A DNA stretch of 35,715 bases from Rhodobacteraceae bacterium REDSEA-S34_B6 (GCA_001627925.1 LUQC01000027.1:1-35715); one strand, 5' to 3'; shown: positions 1 through 9,013, counted from the stretch's first letter. Translations and numbers: made by a program. Notes: generated by a model from the letters alone, not told the origin.

Positions 1-480
1 AGTATTCAGAGGTTTGCATTCATCTTGGTGCTCTTGAGGTCTTTTGCCAACCCATTTTTTAACCTCGCCCGACTTAAAGCAAAACTCACTTTTGTGATAC
101 GGGCATAATATTGTAGCTTTTTCGGTTATTTGTCCGATATCTAATGGTAAGTCCATGTGAGGACAAAGATTTTCAATAGCATAAATTTCACCCTCGTTGA
201 TCAAAAGAATTTCTTTTTCCTTAAGTTTAAACTTTTTCTTTTCACCCAAATTCAACTCCTCAATAGGTAAGGTTCGAAACCACTGTTTGCCATCTATATT
301 TCTTTCAACTTCAGTAACATTTAACTCCAATGCACTGCTATTTACATCGCTTACTTCGTACAAAGTAATCAAGTTACTGGTTCCCCGTAGTTTCAATCTG
401 AGATAATTTTTAACTGAGACTTTTTCTTTAACTTGATCATATACCGTTTCAGAAATAAGTAGACGGGTGCCGGCTTCTTT
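1..480 (-). pseudogene. Rieske-domain C-terminal part of Fe-S/cyclase protein, out of frame and cut by window edge
   Basis: Reading the minus strand from about 480 to the left edge gives an uninterrupted frame. It starts with the end of a class III cyclase domain (KEAGTRLLISETVYDQVKEK) and continues through a linker into a Rieske-type 2Fe-2S domain. The ligand motifs CPH and CPYH are separated by 17 residues, as expected for Rieske proteins, and are followed by FCFKSGEV. The frame differs from the upstream part (393-1460), so this segment would be translated only if the break near 480 were absent. It is still open at position 1, so the true C-terminus lies outside the window. The domain content is clear. 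Whether this is a real pseudogene or a sequence error cannot be decided here. Confidence 0.6.
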
Positions 481-1460
481 GTAACTGCGTCGCCAATAAC
501 GGTAACTTTTCTATCCTCACCAATTCCAACAGATCCGGAAATAACCTCTCCGTAATGTACTCCAACTCTTATATCGAAATCTCGTCCGTAAGCTTGTTTT
601 AGGTATGATTTGAACTGATCCATTTCCTTCAACATTTCAACACTAGCACTTACTGCTCGCAAAGATTGTTGCCTCGACTCCTTGAGGCCAAAGATTGCCA
701 AGATAGCGTCGCCAATGTAGTTATTAACTTCGCCTCCGTGGCGTATAATCACCTCCCTCATTATTGAAAAATATCTGTTCAGGATAAATATGACATCGTA
801 TGCGGATAAAGACTCTGAAAAAGGGGTGAAGCCCTTTATGTCACAAAAAAGTATTGTTAGGTTCCGTATGGTTCCCACAGACTCTAATTTTTTTTCGGTT
901 ATTTGATTGTTAAGATCAGCATCTCTTTTGTCTAAAAGCAGCCTGCGAAAGGATACATTGCCGCTCAATTTTGTTTGACATCCCAACCTAATGTTAGGTG
1001 GAAATGAAAGCTTTTGGGCAAGCTTTTCCTCTAGTTCACTTCTTGGATGACAGTTTTCTAGTCCGTCTAAAATTTCAACACGACAAGTAGAGCACTTCCC
1101 TGTACCACCACACGCACTTAGATGGGCTATATTATTTCTTAAAGAAGCCAGAAGAATTGACTCTTCTTCAGTAATGTCAATTTCTCGGTTATCGGGTTGC
1201 ACCAAGGCAGTGAATGTTATCTCGTCCGTTTGCAATCCCAAATGGTTATGGGTCCCGTCGCAGAACGGACTGTTTGAGGTTTTTTTACAGCCGCACAGGT
1301 ATACAGTCTCTGTTTTTTGAGCAGTAAATTTTCTCGGACTGTGTTGAGTACCTTGGTGACTTCCATCACAAAATGGCTGTTGCTTACTCTGACCGCAGCT
1401 GCACCAGAAGTAATCTGAACCCGCTTCTAGCTTAACAGGAAATGGTGTCTTTACGTTCAT
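393..1460 (-). CDS. CDGSH-CDGSH-2Fe-2S-class III nucleotide cyclase fusion, frameshifted near its catalytic Asn/Arg motif
   Basis: The N-terminus has two CDGSH-type iron-sulfur motifs, CSCGQSKQQPFCDGSH (about residues 20-35) and CGCKKTSNSPFCDGTH (about 56-71). Next comes a ferredoxin-like 2Fe-2S domain with CGGTGKCSTC and a fourth Cys in LGCQTKL (about 80-175). A class III adenylate/guanylate cyclase domain follows (about 198-330), with both metal-binding Asp motifs, FCDIKGFT and GDAILAIFG. After VTVIGDAV the family normally continues N-x-A-x-R. Here the frame instead runs into an unrelated tail (TKKPAPVY...) and stops, while the expected continuation resumes in another frame at 480. About 28 bases, including the transition-state Asn/Arg motif, seem to be missing. 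It is probably cytosolic, since no signal peptide or membrane segment is seen. An intact form would be a candidate redox- or Fe-S-responsive cyclase (inference). Confidence 0.75.
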   Translation of the reverse strand: MNVKTPFPVKLEAGSDYFWCSCGQSKQQPFCDGSHQGTQHSPRKFTAQKTETVYLCGCKKTSNSPFCDGTHNHLGLQTDEITFTALVQPDNREIDITEEESILLASLRNNIAHLSACGGTGKCSTCRVEILDGLENCHPRSELEEKLAQKLSFPPNIRLGCQTKLSGNVSFRRLLLDKRDADLNNQITEKKLESVGTIRNLTILFCDIKGFTPFSESLSAYDVIFILNRYFSIMREVIIRHGGEVNNYIGDAILAIFGLKESRQQSLRAVSASVEMLKEMDQFKSYLKQAYGRDFDIRVGVHYGEVISGSVGIGEDRKVTVIGDAVTKKPAPVYLFLKRYMIKLKKKSQLKIISD

Positions 1461-1605
1461 CCAGCTATCCCAAATTATACCTTATACCTCAAAATAATAG
1501 TTCAATCTTTAAAAATAGTAAGTCAAATGAGACCATCAAAATTTATTAGGAGAAATTTGGCAAAAATTGGAGAAAATTACAGATTGAAGTCAGCAAATTA
1601 TTTAA

Positions 1606-4134
1606 TTAGTGAGCCCGAAGAAAGTTAGCTGGTTTTATCTTCAGGGCCTGCGTTGCGAAATAAAGTCCAGCCAAGAGATTTGCAATTAATCCACCCATTA
1701 TAATCACTAAAGCTGTATCCCAAATTATCTTAAATGGGAGCTCGAGAACGAGCGATGTTATACACCATGCTCCACCAATTGCAAAAAATATTGCCACGAA
1801 GCCTGCTGTAGCACCTATTAATGAAAAGCGAATAATATAACTAATTATAAGGTCCTGTCGGGTAGCCCCCAAAGTCTTCAAGATGGCTGCGTCATAGGAC
1901 CTTGCGCTTTGCCCTGATGCTGCTGATCCCAAAAGTACTAAAAAGCCCATTGCTAAGGTTGTCAGCGCACCATATGAACTCGCTGTCGCCATAGAGCTTA
2001 GTAAATTACTCACACGTTCTATTACATTTCTTACTTTTATGAGGGTAATGTTGGAAAATCTACTTGATAAATTATTGAAAACCGCAGTCTCGGCTTCAGT
2101 ACTCGCATAAATTGTCATTATAAAGCTATGGGGAGCTGTTTTGAGCGCACTAGGATTCATGGCTATGACGAAGCCAATTCCAGCGGATGAAAAATCTACA
2201 TTACGAAGACTTGTAATTTCTCCAGTAATTTCTCTTCCCATTATATTCACTGTTACACTATCACCAATTCCAAGTCCTAGCTCTTCGGCCTGTTCAGCAG
2301 CAAAACTTATTTGGGTTGCACCCGAATAGTCCTTGGGCCAAAGCTGACCTTTTGTCAGATTGAATCTTGTGGGTAACTCCTCAAAGTATGTGATGCCTCT
2401 ATCGCCTCTTATAACCCAATGATCACCAGCAACCTCAGATGCCTGCTTGTTATTTATTTTTGTTATAATGCCTCTCAGCATCGGAGCTTCATCAAAAGAA
2501 ATGACCCCTTTATTAGAGTTTAAAATGTCTCGCACTTCCTCAATTTGAGATTTTTGAATATCGATTACGAAATAAGATGGCGCAACTTCAGGCAAATCAT
2601 TATTGATGGATGTCCGCAGATTACCGTCAACCTGACCTATTATGGCAAGCACGGTTAGGCCTAGACCTATTGCAATCAGTGAATTATTGGTTCCTTCTTG
2701 AGTGCCCCCCATTGCAGCAAGCGCCCAACGAGTAGATGGATGGCCATTGATAACCCGACTAAACTTTCTGATGCAGTACATCAAGATACGTGCTGACAAA
2801 AATAAAGTTACCAACGCTACCGTAAATCCCAGCGCAAACCAACTTGTAAGTTCAGGATTCTGATTAAATACGGCGGAAATAATTAAAAGAATAAGTACCA
2901 AGATAAAGCTCAAAACTAAGTATTTCAAACGTGGGAAGCCATCTTTAATTAAATTCATTTCTCGAAATAGTGCTGCAGCTTGTATATTTTCACATCTTGA
3001 TAATGGCCAAAGTGTAAATAACGTCGCAATTATAGTGCCATAAATAGCCGCCTCTACTATTGGCTTGATGGAAAAAACTATGCTTATTGGAATTGGGATT
3101 AAAACTTTTAGCAGGGGTGCGCAAAGATGTGGCACACTCGCGCCAATTACTAAACCTATGGTAATTCCAATGAAGGAGATGATAGCCAGCTGAACGAAGT
3201 AGGTCATAAAAATCTGGGAATTTGTAGCGCCTAAACTCCTCATGACGGCTATCGTTGAAATTTTCCGATTCAGGTAACTTTTAACGGCGGATCCGATTCC
3301 GACACCACCTACTACGAGTCCGGCCAAACCAACCATAATAAAAAAGGCTGATAATCTATTCACAAATTCAGAAATACCCGGTGCACCATTTCTGGCATCC
3401 CTCCAACGCATTCCATTATTTTCAAATTTAATTTTTGCTAGAGTTCTGAGTTCATCCAAGTTTTCAAAAGGCTCAATTAAGAGTCTATATTTTGCTGTAA
3501 AAAGCGTCCCTGGCGCAATTAATCCAGAGTCTAAAAGGTCCTCACTTTTTATAATTGTTCGTGGACCAAAACCAAAATTAGTTCCTGCATCATCTGGTGA
3601 GGATTGAATTATATCTCGTAAAACAAATTGGGTAAGCCCGAGACTGAAGGTTTCGCCTATATTAATTCCTAATCTTGAAGCAAGATCACTCTCCATGACT
3701 GCACTTTTGGGTTGGCGGAACACGTCCTTGAATGATTTTCCACTCGCAAGTTGGACATTTCCAATAAGCGGATATTTATTGTCGACAGCTTTCACCTGAG
3801 TTAGCGCTCTTTCGTTTGCACCTCCCTCGACAAACTTGGCCATCGATCTGAACTCAATAATTCCAGATATATTTTGAGATATAGTTTCCAGCCATTTTAG
3901 TTCTTCTGAGTTTGCTAATCGATAGGTAAATTCTGCTTCTGCATTGCCACCCAGTAATTCAGACCCTTTCTCACTAATCGCAATTTCTATCCCACTCTTC
4001 ACAGTTCCAATGGCTGAAATAGTGCCAACCCCAAGAATTAGGCATGCAAGGAAAATACGGAAACCAGATACACCTGAGCGTAATTCGCGGATTGCCATCA
4101 GTATTGGGAATTTTAATTTTCCAACACTGATCAC
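1606..4134 (-). CDS. ABC transporter permease, FtsX/MacB type (YbbP-like)
   Basis: An 842-residue membrane protein with the layout of YbbP-type permeases. It has an N-terminal membrane segment (about 25-45), a large periplasmic MacB-like core, and a first FtsX block of three segments around 265-380. Further segments at about 400-450 lead to a second periplasmic region and a last FtsX block at about 715-835. The motif SYLNRKISTIAVMRSLGATN and the later YDAAILKTLGATRQD are typical of the two FtsX halves. Its start overlaps the stop of the ATPase gene upstream by 4 bp (ATGA), so the two are translationally coupled. Homologues beside a TesA-like esterase are common in proteobacteria and are thought to export lipophilic or other substrates. 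The substrate here is unknown. Confidence 0.9.
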   Translation of the reverse strand: MISVGKLKFPILMAIRELRSGVSGFRIFLACLILGVGTISAIGTVKSGIEIAISEKGSELLGGNAEAEFTYRLANSEELKWLETISQNISGIIEFRSMAKFVEGGANERALTQVKAVDNKYPLIGNVQLASGKSFKDVFRQPKSAVMESDLASRLGINIGETFSLGLTQFVLRDIIQSSPDDAGTNFGFGPRTIIKSEDLLDSGLIAPGTLFTAKYRLLIEPFENLDELRTLAKIKFENNGMRWRDARNGAPGISEFVNRLSAFFIMVGLAGLVVGGVGIGSAVKSYLNRKISTIAVMRSLGATNSQIFMTYFVQLAIISFIGITIGLVIGASVPHLCAPLLKVLIPIPISIVFSIKPIVEAAIYGTIIATLFTLWPLSRCENIQAAALFREMNLIKDGFPRLKYLVLSFILVLILLIISAVFNQNPELTSWFALGFTVALVTLFLSARILMYCIRKFSRVINGHPSTRWALAAMGGTQEGTNNSLIAIGLGLTVLAIIGQVDGNLRTSINNDLPEVAPSYFVIDIQKSQIEEVRDILNSNKGVISFDEAPMLRGIITKINNKQASEVAGDHWVIRGDRGITYFEELPTRFNLTKGQLWPKDYSGATQISFAAEQAEELGLGIGDSVTVNIMGREITGEITSLRNVDFSSAGIGFVIAMNPSALKTAPHSFIMTIYASTEAETAVFNNLSSRFSNITLIKVRNVIERVSNLLSSMATASSYGALTTLAMGFLVLLGSAASGQSARSYDAAILKTLGATRQDLIISYIIRFSLIGATAGFVAIFFAIGGAWCITSLVLELPFKIIWDTALVIIMGGLIANLLAGLYFATQALKIKPANFLRAH

Positions 4135-4799
4135 TGGAGTTTTCCATCTCTGATTTTTATGATCCTATCACACTTTTTTGCAAGCTCGCGGGAGTGCGTT
4201 ACCAAAAAAAGGGTAGTCTCTTGCTCATCTTTAAGTTCAAAAAGTAAATCTACGATTGCTTTCGTATTTTCTTCATCTAAATTTCCAGTGGGCTCATCTG
4301 CTAAAAGGATTTTAGGGTTTGAAACAAATGCTCTGGCTAATGCCACACGCTGTTGTTCTCCACCAGATAGCTGAGACGGATAATGATCAGCGCGCTTCAA
4401 CAATCCAACCCTATCTAATGCTTTCATAGCGTATTCGGCTGGTTTCTTTGAAGAAGAGATTTCTAACGGTGTTGCAACGTTCTCCAGTGCTGTAAGTGTG
4501 GGTATCAAATGAAAAGATTGAAAAACAACACCGACATTATTTTGCCGAAGCTTAGAAAGCCTGTCTTCAGACAATCCAGTAATCAACTGGTCCAAAATTT
4601 TTATTTCCCCACTTGAAGGTTTTTCTAGTCCGCCAGCGAGCATCAATAACGACGACTTACCAGATCCAGATGGACCTATTAATCCGATACTCTCACCTTT
4701 ATTAATATCTAGAGAAATATTTTTTATAATGTTCACATTGCCTGCGTTGCCTTTAAGCGTCAAAGATACATTTTGTAATGAAATTATCGGTGCTCCCAT
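4131..4799 (-). CDS. ybbA: ABC transporter ATP-binding protein (YbbA/LolD-like)
   Basis: A 222-residue ATPase with Walker A GPSGSGKSS (about 42-50), a Q-loop in VVFQSFHLIP, signature LSGGEQQRVALARA (about 143-156), Walker B ILLADEPTGNLDEEN and the switch His in LVTHSRE. The spacing and LIPTLTALENV segment place it in the LolD/MacB/YbbA group that pairs with FtsX-type permeases, and its partner is the next gene. Its ATG is only 12 bp from the divergent esterase start, with GAGAG upstream as a likely ribosome binding site. The symbol follows the conserved ybbA-ybbP-tesA neighbourhood and is less certain than the family. Confidence 0.9.
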   Translation of the reverse strand: MGAPIISLQNVSLTLKGNAGNVNIIKNISLDINKGESIGLIGPSGSGKSSLLMLAGGLEKPSSGEIKILDQLITGLSEDRLSKLRQNNVGVVFQSFHLIPTLTALENVATPLEISSSKKPAEYAMKALDRVGLLKRADHYPSQLSGGEQQRVALARAFVSNPKILLADEPTGNLDEENTKAIVDLLFELKDEQETTLFLVTHSRELAKKCDRIIKIRDGKLQ

Positions 4800-4811
4800 G
4801 AAAGCTCTCTC

Positions 4812-5489
4812 ATGATTTTACTAAATAGATTAAAATATGGTTTGTTTTTGGTCTTCAACAAGATGATCATTTCACTATTTGTGGTATCCTCATTTGCCAT
4901 TGCAGACAATCAAGTAAAAATTCTTATGCTTGGCGATAGTTTAACCCAAGGTTATGGTTTAGAAGAAAAAAGTGGATTGGTCCCAGTGCTTCAGCGCTGG
5001 CTATCAAGTAATGAAACAGATGTTTTGTTGTTAAATGGTGGGGTTTCCGGCGATACGACCCTGGGTGGACTTGAACGGTTAGATTGGTTGCTTACTCCAG
5101 ATATAGACGGTGTAGTCGTTGCTCTTGGTGGAAATGATCTGTTGCGTGGCTTTAATCCAGTGTTTACAAAAAATAATCTGGAGAAAATTTTTACACAGTT
5201 AAAATCGAAGGGTATCAGTGCTGCGGTCGTTGGAACTATTTCTCCCTTGAATTATGGACCAGAATTTAAAAAAGAATTTGATGATATTTTTCCTGCATTG
5301 GCAAAGGAATATGGTCTTTTTTACGTCGATAGCTTTTTCGTTCCTTTAGTCGACAAACAAACACAGCAAATCTCAATTAACTTACTACAAAATGACGGTA
5401 TTCATCCAAACGATAAGGGAGTTGAGGCGATTGTGGCGTATATTGGTCCGGTAATTAAAGATTTTATAGAGTCATTATCGAAATTATAA
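4812..5489 (+). CDS. tesA: Arylesterase / lysophospholipase L1-like GDSL hydrolase (TesA family)
   Basis: A 225-residue SGNH hydrolase. Block I is MLGDSLTQGYGL (nucleophile Ser in GDSL), block II GGVSGDTT, block III GGNDLLRG, and block V DGIHPNDKG with the catalytic Asp/His. A hydrophobic N-terminus ending in VSSFAIADN points to export to the periplasm. The first ATG (4812) gives a long n-region. An ATG at 4863 would give a shorter, more standard signal peptide and is a reasonable alternative. The gene is divergent from ybbA with only 12 bp between starts, so its promoter must lie inside ybbA. The family hydrolyses esters, thioesters or lysophospholipids. The actual substrate is not evident. 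Confidence 0.88.
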   Translation: MILLNRLKYGLFLVFNKMIISLFVVSSFAIADNQVKILMLGDSLTQGYGLEEKSGLVPVLQRWLSSNETDVLLLNGGVSGDTTLGGLERLDWLLTPDIDGVVVALGGNDLLRGFNPVFTKNNLEKIFTQLKSKGISAAVVGTISPLNYGPEFKKEFDDIFPALAKEYGLFYVDSFFVPLVDKQTQQISINLLQNDGIHPNDKGVEAIVAYIGPVIKDFIESLSKL

Positions 5490-5653
5490 CTAAACAGAAA
5501 TTAGCTAGATTTCACGAAACCGCCTTAGTCTATGCAGTATGAGTTATGGATAAATAAGATGCCAAGATGTCACAACGAGCATCAGCAAAAAAAATGAACT
5601 CTTGAATTTCTGTTGTAAACAATACTAAACACGAACTTATTTTAGGAGATAAA

Positions 5654-5872
5654 ATGGCCAAAGAAGAATTACTCGAGTTTCCAGGGGTTGTAAAAGAGTT
5701 ACTTCCTAACGCTACATTCCGAGTTGAACTTGAAAATGGCCATGAAATTATTGCGCATACGGCTGGTAAAATGAGAAAGAACCGTATCCGTGTTCTTGCA
5801 GGTGACCGCGTTCAGGTTGAAATGACACCGTATGATTTGACAAAGGGGCGTATAAATTTTCGCCATAAATAA
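5654..5872 (+). CDS. infA: Translation initiation factor IF-1
   Basis: A 72-residue protein that matches IF-1 end to end. It has MAKEE at the start, the OB-fold segment [40 protein letters not shown] and the ending [15 protein letters not shown]-1 binds the 30S A site during initiation. AGGAG lies 7 bases before the ATG, a strong ribosome binding site. It is the first gene of an infA-maf-RNase E/G group typical of Alphaproteobacteria, with 3 bp to the next start. The 164 bp upstream of it contain no gene I can see. Confidence 0.98.
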   Translation: MAKEELLEFPGVVKELLPNATFRVELENGHEIIAHTAGKMRKNRIRVLAGDRVQVEMTPYDLTKGRINFRHK

Positions 5873-5875
5873 CAC

Positions 5876-6454
5876 TTGAAGCTTATACTTGGATCAAGTA
5901 GCCCTCGGCGGCTGGATTTACTTACCCAAATAGGTGTGGTCCCTGATAAAATTCGAGCACCCAACATTGATGAAAATTATCAAAGAGGCGAACTTCCGCG
6001 CCACTATTGCAACAGAATAGTATTAACGAAAATTAATGCACTATCATGTAAGGCAGATGAAGTTACTTTGTGTGGGGACACGACTGTAGCTTTAGGTAGG
6101 CGTATTCTTGGCAAACCGAAAGATGCTGACCAAGCAATGGAGTATTTAACTTCTCTCTCCGGTAGAAGGCATCGCGTTATAACGGCAATAGCCGTGCGAA
6201 ATAGCAAAAAAATTTGGACACAAGATGTTGTCAATACAGTAAAATTTAAGGTTCTCTCAAAAAAAGAAGTTGAAGATTACATTGCAACTGGGGATTGGAT
6301 TGGTAAAGCTGGAGCCTATGGAATCCAAGGCCATGCTAGTAAATTTATTCCTTGGATAGCAGGTTCTTTCTCGGCAATAGTGGGGCTGCCTCTTTTTGAA
6401 ACGAATAACTTGTTGACCAAAGCAGGTTATACCATTCGAAAAGTCTTAGAATGA
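5876..6454 (+). CDS. maf: Maf-family nucleoside triphosphate pyrophosphatase
   Basis: A 192-residue Maf protein that begins with TTG three bases after the infA stop, with ILGSSSPRR directly at the start as in the family. Other signature segments are [36 protein letters not shown] and [30 protein letters not shown] (positions about 144-173). Maf proteins hydrolyse dTTP, UTP or modified NTPs and act in housecleaning or division control. The specificity is not decided here. It overlaps the next gene by 4 bp (ATGA), so the three genes form one coupled unit. The position after infA also supports the TTG start. Confidence 0.92.
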   Translation: MKLILGSSSPRRLDLLTQIGVVPDKIRAPNIDENYQRGELPRHYCNRIVLTKINALSCKADEVTLCGDTTVALGRRILGKPKDADQAMEYLTSLSGRRHRVITAIAVRNSKKIWTQDVVNTVKFKVLSKKEVEDYIATGDWIGKAGAYGIQGHASKFIPWIAGSFSAIVGLPLFETNNLLTKAGYTIRKVLE

Positions 6455-7452
6455 AAGGGAAGATAGCTCTACTTGATTACTTTGATGGGAAAGAGGCAGC
6501 TGCATTGCTAATCGATGGTGAATTGCATGATTTTTTTGCAGAACCAGGCCCAAATGCGCCTGGTTCCATCTTTAAGGTGAAAGTTAAACATCAAATAAAA
6601 GGAAGTGGAGGTATTTTCGTCGAAAGTCCAGATGGAGATTTCTTTTTGCATAAAACGAAGGGAATAACTGCTGGAGATGTTATTTTGGTCCAAGTCATTA
6701 GTTATGGTGACAGAGAAAAACTTCCTCGCGTTACAACAAAATTACTTTTTAAAAGTAGATATGTAATCGTAACACCGTTTAATGAGGGCTTAAATATAGC
6801 GAAGAATATTCAAGATGATGAAAGAAGAATTCAGCTAAAGCAATTAGTTGTAGAGGGGCTTAACCATATACCGTATGGTATGATTATGCGATCATCTTGC
6901 GCATCCGCTAATAAGAGTGAAATTATTAGCGACTGTAAAAATACAATAATGACGGCGCAGAATGTATTATCAGCTGAGGATAAACAGATGGGTTTAATAC
7001 ATCGAGCCCCTTCTCCTCATCAATTGGCATGGCGGGAATGGATTGATATACCTGCTTTAGATAAAACAAGTGGTACGTTTGCTTACCATGGCGTTTTAGA
7101 ATTCATCGATGAATTAAAACATTCAAAAGTAATTCTAAATAATGGTAATTATACAAAGGCCTTTGTAGCGATTGACGTTAATACTGCTGGCGATATATCA
7201 TTTGCCGCTGGCCTCAAGGCGAATTTGGCGATGGCTAAAGATTTGCCACGTCAATTGCGTTTGAGAGGGTTGGGTGGGCAAATAGTCGTAGATCCTGCTC
7301 CGATGTTACGGCAAGACCGTAAGATAGTTGAAAACGCTCTTAAGTCTGCGCTGAGGAAGGACACCGTAGAGACTAATTTTGTCGGTTGGACGGCAATGGG
7401 CTTGATCGAATTACAGCGTGCAAGAGTTCGACCTAATTGGTTAATGCGATAA
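6451..7452 (+). CDS. Ribonuclease E/G family protein, short alphaproteobacterial form
   Basis: A 333-residue protein of the RNase E/G family. The N-terminal S1-like/RNase H region contains [19 protein letters not shown]. The catalytic core has [12 protein letters not shown] (metal-binding Asp plus Asn) and [19 protein letters not shown] (second acidic site), then [20 protein letters not shown]. It is much shorter than E. coli RNase E or G and has neither the CPxC Zn-link nor a C-terminal scaffold. Short forms of this kind after maf are a known arrangement in Rhodobacterales. It is probably an endoribonuclease for RNA processing, although the real full-length RNase E is likely elsewhere. A yacG-like zinc-finger gene, often next in this operon, is not present before the convergent leuA. 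Confidence 0.85.
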   Translation: MKGKIALLDYFDGKEAAALLIDGELHDFFAEPGPNAPGSIFKVKVKHQIKGSGGIFVESPDGDFFLHKTKGITAGDVILVQVISYGDREKLPRVTTKLLFKSRYVIVTPFNEGLNIAKNIQDDERRIQLKQLVVEGLNHIPYGMIMRSSCASANKSEIISDCKNTIMTAQNVLSAEDKQMGLIHRAPSPHQLAWREWIDIPALDKTSGTFAYHGVLEFIDELKHSKVILNNGNYTKAFVAIDVNTAGDISFAAGLKANLAMAKDLPRQLRLRGLGGQIVVDPAPMLRQDRKIVENALKSALRKDTVETNFVGWTAMGLIELQRARVRPNWLMR

Positions 7453-7484
7453 GTTACATTTCTTTAACTATTAATTCTTAGGAT

Positions 7485-8072
7485 TTAAACTGCGGTATCT
7501 TTGTAGTTTATCTCTTTTTTATCCTCTCCAAGCCGACTGCGTCGAATATGGAGTCTATTTAGAGCATTTAAATACGCTTTGGCTGACGCAACTACAGTGT
7601 CAGTATCTGCCGATTGGCCTGTAGAAATATTTCCTTTGTCCTCCATTCGAACAGTCACTGTAGCTTGTGCGTCCGTTCCCTCTGTTACTGCATGAACTTG
7701 ATATAGCTGCAATTTCGCAGTGTGAGGATAAAGCGCTTTAACTGCATTAAAAGTTGCGTCAACTGGTCCATCACCCGTAGCATTAGTCGATACCTCATTA
7801 CCATCAATTGCTAAGATCATTTTGGCACTTTGTGGCCCATGAGTTCCACATATAACCTCTAAAGATTTTAAAACTATGTGATCATTTTCTGTATCTTCTC
7901 CGGCACGCATAAGCGCAATGAGGTCTTCGTCATAAACCTCTTTTTTTCTATCGGCTAATTCTTTGAAACGCACAAACACATCTTTTAATTGATTATCCGC
8001 CAACTGATAACCCAAATCTTCCAATTTAGCTCTCAGAGCTGCCCGCCCTGAGTGTTTTCCTAAGACAAGATT
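7485..8072 (-). CDS. leuA: 2-isopropylmalate synthase, C-terminal part (out of frame with the N-terminal part)
   Basis: The minus-strand frame from 8072 starts NLVLGKHSGRAALRAKLEDLGY and runs through the linker and the LeuA regulatory (allosteric) domain, including GDGPVDATFNAVKAL, LQLYQVHAVTEGTDAQATV and VVASAKAYLNALNRL. It then stops at 7485. The first ATG in the frame is at 8024, but the homology begins earlier at 8072, so this is the rest of leuA rather than a separate gene. In intact LeuA this domain binds leucine for feedback inhibition. The upstream part stops at 8060 in another frame (see that entry). It converges on the RNase E/G gene with 32 bp between the ends. Confidence 0.8.
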   Translation of the reverse strand, partial: NLVLGKHSGRAALRAKLEDLGYQLADNQLKDVFVRFKELADRKKEVYDEDLIALMRAGEDTENDHIVLKSLEVICGTHGPQSAKMILAIDGNEVSTNATGDGPVDATFNAVKALYPHTAKLQLYQVHAVTEGTDAQATVTVRMEDKGNISTGQSADTDTVVASAKAYLNALNRLHIRRSRLGEDKKEINYKDTAV

Positions 8073-9013
8073 GTTTCAGAGTTTTTTAGCATTCCGTCTT
8101 GGTGTATGCCACTTTCATGGGCAAATGCATTTTTGCCAACAATTGCTTTATTAAATTGGACTGGAAAACCTGAAACTGTTGCAACTCTCCTCGAGAGATT
8201 CATTAATTTAGTTGCATCTATTCTTGTGTGGTAAGGCATTATATCGCCTCTCACTTTGAGTGCCATTACAACTTCTTCGAGTGCAGTATTGCCAGCTCGT
8301 TCGCCAAGTCCATTAATTGTGCACTCTATTTGCCTAGCCCCTCCTTCTACCGCTGCAAGAGCATTGGCTGTGGCCATACCTAAATCATTGTGACAGTGAG
8401 TTGCAAACACGACCTCATCTGCCCCTGGGACTCTCTCGATTAGCATACGAATTAAATCAGCGGATTCGACTGGTGCAGTATAGCCTACGGTGTCAGGAAT
8501 GTTTATGGTTGCAGCGCCGGCCTTTATTGCTATTTCTACCACGCGCATCAAGTAATCATGTTCTGTTCGAGTTGCATCCATGGGAGACCATTGAACATTG
8601 TCGCATAAGTTTCGAGCATGTGTAACTGTATCGTGAATTAGCTCAGCCATCTGGTCTTTATCAAGATTTGGAATGGCGCGGTGTAATGGCGACGTTCCAA
8701 TAAACGTGTGTATCCGAGGTGCACTAGAATTTTTCACAGCTTCCCAACACCGGTCAATATCTTTGTAATTAGCACGGGCTAAACCGCATATCGTAGAATT
8801 TTTTGAGCGTCGAGCGATTTCACTGACCGCTTTAAAGTCGCCTTCTGAGGCAATCGGGAACCCAGCCTCTATGATATCCACACCCATTTCATCCAATAGC
8901 TCAGCAATTTCGAGTTTTTCGTCATGGGTCATAGTTGCTCCTGGTGACTGTTCGCCATCACGGAGAGTGGTGTCAAAAATTACTACCCTGTTACTATGGT
9001 TATTATTTTTCAT
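8060..9013 (-). CDS. leuA: 2-isopropylmalate synthase, N-terminal catalytic part (frameshifted)
   Basis: The 317-residue frame contains the LeuA TIM barrel: IFDTTLRDGEQSPGATM (about 12-28), GVDIIEAGFP, THCHNDLGMATANALAA and GAERxxN-like GLGERAGNTALEEV, then FAHESGIHQDGML. LeuA condenses acetyl-CoA with 2-oxoisovalerate in the first committed step of leucine synthesis. After MLKNSET the frame ends ILS-stop, while the family continues for about 15 residues to NLVLGKHSGR. That block resumes in another frame at 8072, so about 43 bases are missing. The ATG at 9013 fits the usual family start. Its own ribosome binding site is weak (AGAGATT), but the start overlaps the stop of an upstream mini-ORF by ATGA. 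Confidence 0.85.
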   Translation of the reverse strand: MKNNNHSNRVVIFDTTLRDGEQSPGATMTHDEKLEIAELLDEMGVDIIEAGFPIASEGDFKAVSEIARRSKNSTICGLARANYKDIDRCWEAVKNSSAPRIHTFIGTSPLHRAIPNLDKDQMAELIHDTVTHARNLCDNVQWSPMDATRTEHDYLMRVVEIAIKAGAATINIPDTVGYTAPVESADLIRMLIERVPGADEVVFATHCHNDLGMATANALAAVEGGARQIECTINGLGERAGNTALEEVVMALKVRGDIMPYHTRIDATKLMNLSRRVATVSGFPVQFNKAIVGKNAFAHESGIHQDGMLKNSETILS

